The translations under genes were made by a program, and so were the position numbers. Below are positions 1 through 7,160 of a stretch of 64,000 bases of DNA, piece after piece. The notes under the pieces are model-generated. The model did not search any database and was not told the DNA's origin. It was given only the letters and a program-made list of their open reading frames with translations. Numbering within the stretch: position 1 is the first letter of the stretch; the number at the start of each line of letters is the position of its first letter. The DNA comes from Coprococcus phoceensis (GTDB taxonomy: Bacteria > Bacillota > Clostridia > Lachnospirales > Lachnospiraceae), in NCBI RefSeq assembly GCF_900104635.1, contig NZ_FNWC01000007.1:2145421-2209420 (forward strand), given 5' to 3'.

Positions 1-741
1 CGGCAGTCTGACGCCATAGATTTCTTCTAACAGTTCTTCCGTCAAAATTTCCTCCGGAACTCCCTGTCCAATCATTTTTCCTTCTTTCATCGCAAGTATC
101 TCATCGCTATAATACAATGCCTGATTGATATCATGCAGCACCATGACAATGGTAAGCCCATATTCCTCATTCAGTCTGCGCACCAATTGTAATATCTGTA
201 TCTGATACCGCACATCCAAATAGGTCGTCGGCTCATCTAAAAGCAGAAGCTCTGTATCCTGTGCGAGTGCCATCGCAATCCACACCCGCTGCCTTTGTCC
301 CCCAGACAGCTTTGAGACCGGACGGTTTCGATATTTTTCTGTGCGTGTCACCTCCATCGCCCATTCTACTCTTTCCACGTCTTTTTCGCTCATCTTAAAG
401 CTTCCGGTTCTTCGATGGGGAATTCTCCCGTAGCCGATCAGCTTCTCCACGCTCAAATCTGCCGGTGCCGTATGATACTGGTGCACAATCGCAGCTTTTT
501 TTGCCAGATCCTTAAGTTTCATATTCCGAAGATTTTCACCATAAAGACAAATTTCCCCTTGATCAGGCTTTAAATTCCTTGTCAGCAGTTGGAACAATGT
601 AGATTTTCCACAGCCATTCGCACCGATCAGAGTTGTGATCTTCCCCTTCTGCAGTGAAAATGACATTTCCTGAAGTACCTGATGCTCTCCATAAGAAAAA
701 GAAAGATTCTGCACTTCATAAATCAATTTCTGCTCATTCAT
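1..741 (-). CDS. Heme/siderophore ABC transporter ATP-binding protein (partial, C-terminus beyond window)
   Basis: This is the ATPase of an iron-complex (FecE/BtuD-like) importer that powers uptake through the adjacent FecCD permease. 247 codons are visible from the ATG at 741; the gene runs off the left edge, and family members are about 250-270 residues. Seen directly: Walker A GANGCGKST near residue 40, ABC signature LSGGQRQR, Walker B ELLLLDEPTTYLD followed by the H-loop VLHD. The ATG overlaps the permease stop in an ATGA arrangement, so the two are translationally coupled. As last gene of the operon starting with the NEAT protein, heme is the likely cargo. Confidence 0.93.
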   Translation of the reverse strand, partial: MNEQKLIYEVQNLSFSYGEHQVLQEMSFSLQKGKITTLIGANGCGKSTLFQLLTRNLKPDQGEICLYGENLRNMKLKDLAKKAAIVHQYHTAPADLSVEKLIGYGRIPHRRTGSFKMSEKDVERVEWAMEVTRTEKYRNRPVSKLSGGQRQRVWIAMALAQDTELLLLDEPTTYLDVRYQIQILQLVRRLNEEYGLTIVMVLHDINQALYYSDEILAMKEGKMIGQGVPEEILTEELLEEIYGVRLP

Positions 742-1724
742 AGTTCTGTCTTTGACCTCCTTAATAATAAAATAAAACTTGGTCCTCCAATCACTGCCAT
801 AACTACCGCCGCATTAATCTCGTATGGATACGCAATCGTACGCCCGATCGTGTCGGCGAGCAATAGCGTAAATGCCCCGAGAAGCATCGTGTAAGGAATG
901 AGTACCTTATGACTGTTTCCGACCAGCAGCCTTGCAATATGTGGCACTAAAAGTCCCAGAAAACTGATGCTTCCAACTACCGCAGTACTGATTGATGCCA
1001 AAAGTACAGCTGCTGCAGACACTATAAGACGCACCGCATTGACTCGAATTCCAAGTGAGCGGATTGTCTGATCTTCCAATCCAAGAATATCGCATTTTAA
1101 CGCTAAAAAGACAGCCAAAACAAGCCCAATCACTGCATAGATGAAAAGCATCCGAAAATCCTCCCATGTTTTCATCGTAATATTCCCGTTCACGATACTA
1201 GCTGCCCCACTATAATTCGCTCCCATCATGCTTTCTCCGGCGGACATCAGCCCAGTAAAAAATGCATTCACCGCCACACCGGTCAAAATCACCCTGAGAG
1301 GACTCAAATCCCCCTTCCAGGAAAGCAGATACACAAGTCCACACGCAAAGACACCTCCTAAAAACGCAAATACAGGAACCGCCAGATACAGTGATGGCGC
1401 AAATGCCGTCACAAGCACTGCCGCCATTCCTGCGCCGGAGCTAATTCCCATGATTCCCGGATCTGCCAGCGGATTTTTCATTACCGCCTGAAGCATGACA
1501 CCTGATACAGCTACCGACGCGCCGGCGAGCATCGCAATCAAAATTCTCGGAAATCGCAGTGAATATATCGTAGCGACTGTCTCATCATACGCTACAAACA
1601 ATCCTCTCAAAATCTGTTCCGGAGATGCTTTTAAGCTTCCCGTATTAACAGCAACAAGGAACAGCACAATCAATGCTGCTCCCGTAATCAGAAATGAAAT
1701 TATTTTTCTTTTTATGCTAATCAA
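738..1724 (-). CDS. FecCD-family iron/heme ABC transporter permease
   Basis: Membrane subunit of a FecCD/BtuC-type importer, 328 aa, the usual family length. The sequence is a run of hydrophobic helices with the family motifs PLADPGIMGISSGAG (residues about 85-100) and FLGLLVPHIARLLVG (about 255-270). The latter is the coupling-helix region that contacts the ATPase. Its start overlaps the end of the binding-protein gene by 4 bp and its stop overlaps the ATPase start by 4 bp. Heme as substrate is inferred from the NEAT and Shp-like genes at the head of the operon. Confidence 0.95.
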   Translation of the reverse strand: MISIKRKIISFLITGAALIVLFLVAVNTGSLKASPEQILRGLFVAYDETVATIYSLRFPRILIAMLAGASVAVSGVMLQAVMKNPLADPGIMGISSGAGMAAVLVTAFAPSLYLAVPVFAFLGGVFACGLVYLLSWKGDLSPLRVILTGVAVNAFFTGLMSAGESMMGANYSGAASIVNGNITMKTWEDFRMLFIYAVIGLVLAVFLALKCDILGLEDQTIRSLGIRVNAVRLIVSAAAVLLASISTAVVGSISFLGLLVPHIARLLVGNSHKVLIPYTMLLGAFTLLLADTIGRTIAYPYEINAAVVMAVIGGPSFILLLRRSKTEL

Positions 1725-2611
1725 TTTGTTCCCTCCTGATACAAAAATGTTTCCAGTTCTTTTAGCGCCTCCTCATATTGGAAATTTGCACTCATCCCAA
1801 ACTTTTCATTATCCAGGTCATATACTCTCGCATTTTGCACCGCCTCAAAATGTTTCCAAATATCATTCGTCGCAAACTCTTCCGCAAACATTTTTTTCAC
1901 CTGCTCCGGAAGCGCATGAGAAGTCCGAAGGATGATATCAGGTGCTTTCTCTACCATATCTTCCGGATTGATATTCAGAAAATCCTGCCCGTTGCCATCT
2001 CCGTATACATTGACACCTCCGGCAAGCTTTACAAGACTTCCGACATAACTGCTTTCTGTTGCCACCACATAAGATCCCGGCAGCCCCATCAATATGAGCA
2101 CCGTAGGAGCCTCCTGCTCATTATGCTTTTGTGCGAAATCGTTCTTAAAATCCTCGAATTCCTGATGAAGCTTCTCTGCCTCTTCTTCTTTTCCCAGCAT
2201 CTTTCCTAATGCAAGAATCGATTCATACATTCCTTCTGTACTTTTCAGATCCAAAAAATAACTTTCAACTCCTATATTTTCATACTGGGACTTTAATTCT
2301 CCTTCCAGAGAATTCGGACTTAAAACGATATCCGGTTTTAACGACTTTATGATTTCCATATCGGGAGCCATCGGAGAACCGACGCTTTCTGCATTTTCAT
2401 AGCGTTTCGGAATAGAATAACTGTCCGTTTTCGGAACTCCGACAACGCCTTCTACTTCCAGTTTGTCAAGAATCTCACAAGTCGCCACCGAAGTCGCCAC
2501 AATCCGCTTTTCTTTTGTATCATTGTCTGCACTTTGATTTCCTGACTGATCCACACATCCGGTCAAAAACAGTGCGGATAACAAGGCTGCAATCAACTTT
2601 ATCTTTTTCAT
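1721..2611 (-). CDS. IsdE-like heme/iron-complex substrate-binding lipoprotein
   Basis: Cluster III periplasmic-binding-protein fold, 296 aa, tethered outside the membrane. Signal peptide MKKIKLIAALLSALFLTGC has a lipobox LTGC with the lipidated Cys at residue 19. The mature part has the typical start RIVATSVATCEILDKL, then LKPDIVLSP, and a C-terminal lobe with PEDMVEKAPDIILRTSH. Length and motifs suit the IsdE/FhuD/BtuF group. It sits between the Shp-like surface protein and the permease, so it probably takes heme from the surface proteins and hands it to the permease. The exact ligand cannot be read from the sequence. Confidence 0.9.
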   Translation of the reverse strand: MKKIKLIAALLSALFLTGCVDQSGNQSADNDTKEKRIVATSVATCEILDKLEVEGVVGVPKTDSYSIPKRYENAESVGSPMAPDMEIIKSLKPDIVLSPNSLEGELKSQYENIGVESYFLDLKSTEGMYESILALGKMLGKEEEAEKLHQEFEDFKNDFAQKHNEQEAPTVLILMGLPGSYVVATESSYVGSLVKLAGGVNVYGDGNGQDFLNINPEDMVEKAPDIILRTSHALPEQVKKMFAEEFATNDIWKHFEAVQNARVYDLDNEKFGMSANFQYEEALKELETFLYQEGTN

Positions 2612-2614
2612 TTC

Positions 2615-3334
2615 TTATTTCCTTTTCTTTACGAACACAACCAAAGAACCTATCACAAGCACAATGACAGCTCCGACTGCAATCTGTCCAACCGGCACTT
2701 TATTTGTATTTGTTTTTTCTGTCACCTGTTCTTCATCTGTAGTCTGCTCTTCATCTGCCACCTGCGGCTCTTCTTCAGTCTGTGGCTCTTCTTCAGTCTG
2801 CGGCTCTTCTGCCGATATCATCTCACTTACAAACTTTCCTGTCCCTGCCTGTGCAGATGCCATATCCAGTTTCACAAAGAACTGTACGTCTCTTCCCATC
2901 GGTTCTACATACAAGATTGGACTGATATAATTATCTGCCGAATCCACCTCAAACCGATAGTGATTGCACGTATCTCCATCTCTTTCACAACTTCCGGTCT
3001 GTGTAATTTCCACATCTCGATAAGTTCCGTCTGTTTCCTGTATCTGCATACGTACATCACTCACATTTGACATCAGACCAATTCCAAGCGTAACATACGT
3101 TTTCCCCTGAGACTGTTCTACCAGCGCACTGTCCTCCACAATACTCTCACACATACTGTCTCCAAGCGCAATGTTCGTCCCGCCATCTACGGTCTGTCCC
3201 GTCTCCGGATTTGCATAGGATGTTGTTCTCCCTACCGTATAAGCTCCATCTTCCATCGCATAAACAGGAACAGGGGCAGCCGCAATCGCAGCTGCCATTC
3301 CCAATCCCAAAACAATTTGCTTTAATCGTTTCAT
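2615..3334 (-). CDS. Shp-like cell-surface heme-binding protein
   Basis: A 239-aa exported protein resembling the streptococcal heme-binding Shp domain family. Residues 1-26 are a signal peptide ending VYA. The domain (about 30-170) has DGAYTVGRTTSYANPETG, a central beta-rich region and YISPILYVEPMGRDVQFFVKLD. A low-complexity Glu/Pro/Gln/Thr stalk follows (about 180-210; EEPQTE tandem units), then a C-terminal helix and KKRK tail. There is no LPXTG-like motif, so it is probably held by the terminal transmembrane helix. It starts one base after the NEAT protein stop, and in family models it relays heme to the lipoprotein encoded next. Confidence 0.85.
   Translation of the reverse strand: MKRLKQIVLGLGMAAAIAAAPVPVYAMEDGAYTVGRTTSYANPETGQTVDGGTNIALGDSMCESIVEDSALVEQSQGKTYVTLGIGLMSNVSDVRMQIQETDGTYRDVEITQTGSCERDGDTCNHYRFEVDSADNYISPILYVEPMGRDVQFFVKLDMASAQAGTGKFVSEMISAEEPQTEEEPQTEEEPQVADEEQTTDEEQVTEKTNTNKVPVGQIAVGAVIVLVIGSLVVFVKKRK
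2762..2808 (-). repeat. 18-bp tandem repeat encoding EEPQTE in the Shp-like stalk
   Basis: An 18-bp unit encoding Glu-Glu-Pro-Gln-Thr-Glu is repeated two and a half times (positions 2762, 2780, 2798), with one base change between the first two copies. It lies in the extracellular stalk, where in-frame copy changes would alter only reach from the wall. Confidence 0.8.
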
Positions 3335-3335
3335 C

Positions 3336-4985
3336 TTATTTCGCCTGTCTCTTTCTGTAAACCATTGTCATCACACCGGCGGCTGCTGCTATAAGCATAA
3401 CAACCGGAATTGCCGCATAATTATCATAGTCTCCTGTCTTTGGTGCACTTGACGCTCCATAGCTGCTTCCAGATGCAGGAGTTGTCACCTTAACAGTAGT
3501 GTCATTCGCATCTTCAGAAACTAATTTCAGCGCTGAGTAATCAATGCGAAGTCTTGCTTCAATATCCTGGTGTCCCATGATCGCCACATGCGGATTCACT
3601 TTTACATTCAGATATTCCTGTGTATGAGGAAGTACAAATGAGAAACAAGTCGGATTTCCAGAAGCATTTTTCTCCTCCACAGTAGCACTCGTATAATTTC
3701 CGTTGGCATCAGCCACTTTTAATTCCTGAAGGCTCGCTTCAATGTTTCCATATGTCATGGATTTTGTGTAAATATACATTGTCTTCACGCCATTTTTCAC
3801 AACGATTCTTGCGGTGCTGTTCAAAGACTGCGCCGCCATAGACGCCTGATCTTTTGTCGCATGCCACAGCCATACAGGAACTTCATAAATACCATCTTTC
3901 AAATTGTCTTTATCCAGCGTTGTGCTTCCTGCATTTTGACTCGTGTTATTGCTTGTGTTATCGTTTGTATTATTATTCGTGTTATTGTTTGTGTTGTTAT
4001 TGTTATTACCACTGTTATTGTCTGAGGTTGTCTTTTCTTTCAAGCCTTTGACTGCCACCTCAATGTCCGCTGCCATCTGATCTACTTTATTCTGCTCATT
4101 TTGTTTCAGACCGCGCACGACTGTCTGCAATGCATTTTGAAGCGCCTTCACAGTTCCGTCTGTATATTTTGTCAAGTCTTTCGGAATTGACGCAATCGCT
4201 GCATCCACTTTGCTGTAATCTGCTTCCGGAAGATCACTTACCAACTGCAATTTCCCTTTTAAATCTTTTAAAGAAGCAATCATCTCATTGACTTCTGCTG
4301 CCGATGCTCCGCCATTTGCAAGCAATCCTTCTGCTTCCTTCATTTTCGCCTCAAACGCGCTCCATGAATCTTCTGTATAATCTTCTTTCACAAGATCTTC
4401 ATAAGATTTCAAGAGATCACTCAGTGCACTTGTATCCACCTGTGCATTCGCAAAATCCAATGTCAGTGTCACAACCGTCGGATATGGATTCCCTCCACCC
4501 ATCAAATTGTTCATAAAATCTACTGTAATCTTCAATTCACACACACCATCGTCAGAAGGTGTAATCGGAAATTGCATTTTTTCCGGCACTTCTATGTTTG
4601 TAATTGCTGCCGGATTTCCAAATGTTGTAGAAGACTGCTCTGTCTTGTAAGAGAGATATTCCGCACCCTCTACAGTCAAAACATTCGCATGATATTCTCC
4701 CATCATGTTGATTACCATGTGATTGTTTTCAACAGTTGCTGTCATATTTCCTTCCCCGTCTACAGTCACCTTGGCACTCTCTCCAAACGCTTTGTTGAAC
4801 GCCTCATTTACCGCAGCAATCGGCGCTTTGCTCTTGAGCGATGTAATCGGCACCACATAATCTCCTGCCTCTAGTTTTTCAGCAGCTTTTACCGTATTTA
4901 CTTGTGTCAAACTAAATGTACACACCGCAGCCATCGCAAGCGCGGCCATTCTTCTCACCATTGATTTCATGGTCTTATGCTTCAT
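3336..4985 (-). CDS. NEAT-domain surface heme protein with FIVAR-like region and C-terminal sorting-like signal
   Basis: A 549-aa exported protein, first gene of the heme operon. Signal peptide to about residue 34 (VKAA). Two NEAT-like domains are visible: about 35-180 (LEAGDYVVPITSLKSKA...) and about 360-495 (LKDGIYEVPVWLWHATKD...YTKSMTYGNIEASLQEL). Between them is a helical FIVAR-like region (about 185-310) and an Asn-rich linker (about 320-350). The C-terminus has APKTGDYDN, a hydrophobic helix and YRKRQAK, a wall-sorting-like signal without a canonical LPXTG. NEAT domains bind heme and pass it to partners; which of the two binds is not evident. RBS AAGGAGG precedes the ATG. Confidence 0.88.
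   Translation of the reverse strand: MKHKTMKSMVRRMAALAMAAVCTFSLTQVNTVKAAEKLEAGDYVVPITSLKSKAPIAAVNEAFNKAFGESAKVTVDGEGNMTATVENNHMVINMMGEYHANVLTVEGAEYLSYKTEQSSTTFGNPAAITNIEVPEKMQFPITPSDDGVCELKITVDFMNNLMGGGNPYPTVVTLTLDFANAQVDTSALSDLLKSYEDLVKEDYTEDSWSAFEAKMKEAEGLLANGGASAAEVNEMIASLKDLKGKLQLVSDLPEADYSKVDAAIASIPKDLTKYTDGTVKALQNALQTVVRGLKQNEQNKVDQMAADIEVAVKGLKEKTTSDNNSGNNNNNTNNNTNNNTNDNTSNNTSQNAGSTTLDKDNLKDGIYEVPVWLWHATKDQASMAAQSLNSTARIVVKNGVKTMYIYTKSMTYGNIEASLQELKVADANGNYTSATVEEKNASGNPTCFSFVLPHTQEYLNVKVNPHVAIMGHQDIEARLRIDYSALKLVSEDANDTTVKVTTPASGSSYGASSAPKTGDYDNYAAIPVVMLIAAAAGVMTMVYRKRQAK
3930..4020 (-). repeat. Asn-codon-rich low-complexity tract in the NEAT protein linker
   Basis: A run of AAC/AAT/ACA codons (on the plus strand, repeated gttatt and gtttgt units) encodes an Asn/Thr linker between the FIVAR-like region and the second NEAT domain. 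It is prone to slippage in multiples of three or six bases. Confidence 0.75.
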
Positions 4986-5030
4986 TTTTCATATCCTCCT
5001 TTTTATTATGTTGCCTTCAACTATCATTTA

Positions 5031-5046
5031 TTAGATTAAACTAACC
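5031..5046. promoter_or_regulatory. DtxR-type operator-like palindrome upstream of the heme operon
   Basis: TTAGATTAAACTAACC lies 45 bp before the NEAT gene start. Its 14-bp core matches its own reverse complement at 12 of 14 positions. It resembles the DtxR/IdeR box (TTAGGTTAG-CTAACC type) and shares 14 of 16 bases with the site at 6422-6437, which sits at the same distance from the next operon. Probable binding site of the DtxR-like regulator encoded between them or of another iron regulator. Confidence 0.65.
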
Positions 5047-5121
5047 AGTAGGCATTAAAAAAAGCAACTTAAATTGCTGAACTGACTATATCACACTTCT
5101 TTTCGAAAGAAAAATCTTTTT

Positions 5122-5203
5122 TTGTTGCACTGCGCAACAAACCGCGTTCTTCTTCCTTTTTTTTACTTTAAATCATAATTTCTTTTTTGTTGCAACTCGC
5201 AAC
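5122..5203. repeat. Two GTTGC-N5-GCAAC dyads in the NEAT/regulator intergenic region
   Basis: Inverted repeats TTGTTGC-N5-GCAACAA at 5122-5140 and GTTGC-N5-GCAAC at 5189-5203 have the same arms and spacer length and lie 65 bp apart centre to centre. The second directly follows the regulator stop codon and is followed by six T on the plus strand, but the stem is only 5 bp. They could be paired operators or mRNA hairpins; the sequence does not decide. Confidence 0.45.
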
Positions 5204-5207
5204 TTTT

Positions 5208-5978
5208 TTACGCAATATATACGGCAAACAAAAGCTCTTTCGCATCGTCCCCATCAAAAATCTGAATCCAGATTCTTCCTGAAAGCATCCTTCCTTTTTC
5301 GCCTGCAATGCTCTGAAACCGGATTTTGTCTGCCCGAAAAGCCAGCAATTTCCCCTGTCTTTCCATCTCACACCATGCTTGTCCATCCCAATATGCAAAC
5401 TCATATTCCCGATACTCCTCCAGCATCCGCAGATACAATTTTCCATTTTTATTCTGTATATTTAAAATACAAGGATTTTCAAACCGCTCATTCCACACTG
5501 AGACTTCATGCTCCCGATGCAGCTCCTTCTGAAAAATGGTAAACGGAATCGGATAATTTCCATCCGGATATCGTCTGCTGAGCCTCTCTCCGTCAAATTC
5601 CATTCCTTCCCGAAATCCGTATTTTACCCGCTTTGCAATTTCTTCTTTTTTCAGAGCTTCCAACGTCTCCTCTTTGCAGTAGGACGCAATCGTCACAGCA
5701 TCTTCCCTCGCCACCTCCTGCGAAACCCCGGTACTCAGCAGATGACCGATAACAAGTTCTACTTTCTGACTGTACGCTTCCGCCGCCATCTTTCCCTTTT
5801 TCGTAAGTATCGGTTTTCTCCGATTACTTTTATCAATTAAACCTTCCTTTTCCAAAACAGTCAGCACACGGCTGACTGCATACTTTTCCTCTCCAAGCGT
5901 CACCGCAAGGTTCGTCACGTTCCACTGTTCTTTTTGATTTTGAAAACAGATCAAAGTTTTTACTTTTAATATGTTCAT
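5208..5978 (-). CDS. DtxR-like metal-regulator-fold transcriptional regulator (divergent)
   Basis: A 256-aa protein. Residues 1-70 form a winged-helix DNA-binding domain of the MarR/DtxR kind (VTNLAVTLGEEKYAVSRVLTVLEKEGLI, then a wing KSNRRKPILTKKGKMAA). Residues about 72-115 (VELVIGHLLSTGVSQEVAREDAVTIASYCKEETLEAL) align with the DtxR dimerisation helices. The Cys and Glu-His ligands expected in the helix after ARED are not there, so classic metal sensing is doubtful. The C-terminal 140 residues are unrecognised. It starts four bases after the YbaN stop, so one operon. DtxR-type boxes flank the pair, suggesting autoregulation and control of heme uptake. Confidence 0.6.
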   Translation of the reverse strand: MNILKVKTLICFQNQKEQWNVTNLAVTLGEEKYAVSRVLTVLEKEGLIDKSNRRKPILTKKGKMAAEAYSQKVELVIGHLLSTGVSQEVAREDAVTIASYCKEETLEALKKEEIAKRVKYGFREGMEFDGERLSRRYPDGNYPIPFTIFQKELHREHEVSVWNERFENPCILNIQNKNGKLYLRMLEEYREYEFAYWDGQAWCEMERQGKLLAFRADKIRFQSIAGEKGRMLSGRIWIQIFDGDDAKELLFAVYIA

Positions 5979-5982
5979 GCAA

Positions 5983-6378
5983 TTATTCCCCTACCAATGT
6001 TGTATCACGAACTGTCTCTATTTTCGTAAAGAAGTAGACATATTTAAAAATAATAAGGAACACAATAAATATTCTTCCATAAAGATTGCTCATCGCAATC
6101 ATTGCTAAAATCAGCATTGCTGATGCCGGAAGCAGAATACAAAATTTTGTTTTCAAAGTCATGGCACGATTTTTTACAAAACTGTCTAAATGCTTCTGAT
6201 ACAGTTTTGTTCCGGTAAACCACTTGTGAAATCGTTCAGAACCTTTTGCCAGACAAAAAGATGCCAATAAAAGAAATGGGGTTGTCGGAAGTACCGGAAG
6301 TGCCACTCCGATCATTCCAATCCCCATTGCTAAAAAACCGATTACAAGCCAAAGAATTTTGATTGGATTCTTTCTCAT
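5983..6378 (-). CDS. YbaN/DUF454 family inner membrane protein
   Basis: A 131-aa membrane protein of the DUF454 (YbaN) family, of unknown biochemical function. Seen: an N-terminal helix pair with GMIGVALPVLPTTPFLLLASFCLAKGS (the family signature, residues about 22-48), the RFHKWF motif, and a C-terminal hydrophobic pair. Family members in other bacteria are often found near heme or iron genes, and here the gene is co-transcribed with the DtxR-like regulator behind an operator-like box. Length is typical. Confidence 0.88.
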   Translation of the reverse strand: MRKNPIKILWLVIGFLAMGIGMIGVALPVLPTTPFLLLASFCLAKGSERFHKWFTGTKLYQKHLDSFVKNRAMTLKTKFCILLPASAMLILAMIAMSNLYGRIFIVFLIIFKYVYFFTKIETVRDTTLVGE

Positions 6379-6421
6379 GATAAATTCCTTTCTCTACACA
6401 GTTTCTATTTTCTACCAATAA

Positions 6422-6437
6422 TTAGTTTTAACTAACC
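6422..6437. promoter_or_regulatory. DtxR-type operator-like palindrome at the ybaN-regulator promoter
   Basis: TTAGTTTTAACTAACC (12 of 14 core positions symmetrical) sits 44 bp before the YbaN start and just downstream of the -10 element at 6444-6449, where a repressor would block transcription start. It is a near copy of the site at 5031-5046. Confidence 0.65.
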
Positions 6438-6443
6438 GTTTAG

Positions 6444-6472
6444 AGAATAACAAATTTTCACTTATTTGTCAA
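6444..6472 (-). promoter_or_regulatory. Promoter of the ybaN-regulator operon
   Basis: On the minus strand TTGACA (6467-6472), a 17-bp spacer and TATTCT (6444-6449). The -35 hexamer overlaps the stop codon of the PepSY gene. Transcription should begin near 6437, at the edge of the operator-like palindrome. Confidence 0.7.
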
Positions 6473-7050
6473 TCCAATATTCCATCCTGTTTTTCTTCTG
6501 TCCATTCCAAAAATGTTCCCGAATTAGCATCTATTTCAAAATCATATTCCATTCCTTCATAGCTCAATTCTCCTTCATATTTATAAACGCCGTCATCATA
6601 CTCCTGCTCAATTCGAATATTGCTGTCCGTCGCCCCTTGTACACGGTCAAGCACCAACTGCTTTGCCTGCTCTATGCTGATCTCTGTTGTCTTTTCTGAA
6701 CCTGTCTGCGTATCATCCTGCACTGCAGCGGACTGTGTATTTTGAACATTGTTATTTTGTTCAATCTCTTTGTCCAGAATTTTTCCATTTGAGGCTGCAA
6801 TCTCATAATTATACTGATAATCCGCCTCCACAAAACCGATTTCATATACAAGTCTTCCATCGTCCCTGTCTTTTAACACATGTACCCGTTCTACATCACT
6901 CTCCGAAATTCCCGCATCCTCATATGCAATTTTCTTGGCCTCACCTGCTCCGATATCTTTTTGATTCCATACTGCATATGCCGATATTCCTCCAATCAAC
7001 AAAACTGCCGCCGTTCCTCCTGCAATCATTCCAATATATCTTTTCTTCAT
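6469..7050 (-). CDS. PepSY-domain membrane-anchored protein
   Basis: A 193-aa exported protein with an N-terminal signal anchor (residues 1-28) and two PepSY-like modules: about 35-95 (EAKKIAYEDAGISESDVERVHVLKDRDDGRLVYEIGF) and about 125-190 (ISIEQAKQLVLDRVQGATDSNIRIEQEYDDGVYKYEGELSYEGMEYDFEIDANSG). PepSY domains are thought to inhibit or modulate proteases or act as envelope sensors. It lies downstream of the sensor kinase/response regulator pair, behind its own promoter with tandem OmpR-type boxes, so it is a likely target of that system. Confidence 0.87.
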   Translation of the reverse strand: MKKRYIGMIAGGTAAVLLIGGISAYAVWNQKDIGAGEAKKIAYEDAGISESDVERVHVLKDRDDGRLVYEIGFVEADYQYNYEIAASNGKILDKEIEQNNNVQNTQSAAVQDDTQTGSEKTTEISIEQAKQLVLDRVQGATDSNIRIEQEYDDGVYKYEGELSYEGMEYDFEIDANSGTFLEWTEEKQDGILD

Positions 7051-7093
7051 AAGTCATGTCTCCTTTCTTTTTCCATCTTGCTTCGATATGGTT

Positions 7094-7129
7094 AGTATAC
7101 CCACAAAAGATTAAAGAAAGATTAAAATT
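7094..7129 (-). promoter_or_regulatory. Promoter with tandem OmpR-type response-regulator boxes upstream of the PepSY gene
   Basis: On the plus strand AGATTAAAGAA (7108-7118) and AGATTAAAATT (7119-7129) form a direct repeat with exact 11-bp periodicity, typical of OmpR/PhoB-family dimers. On the minus strand a -10 TATACT lies at 7094-7099, and the repeat covers the poor -35 region (ATCTTT), as in activator-dependent promoters. The regulator encoded at 8522-9196 is the obvious candidate. Confidence 0.7.
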
Positions 7130-7160
7130 TCTGCAATTCATTCAAAAATATTTATATTTT

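Noticed and set aside
1495..1935. 146-codon plus-strand frame over the permease and binding-protein genes
   Set aside because: Antisense to two clear transporter genes and without a recognisable product.
3930..4020. CRISPR-like array
   Set aside because: The short periodic units are in-frame Asn/Thr codons without spacers.
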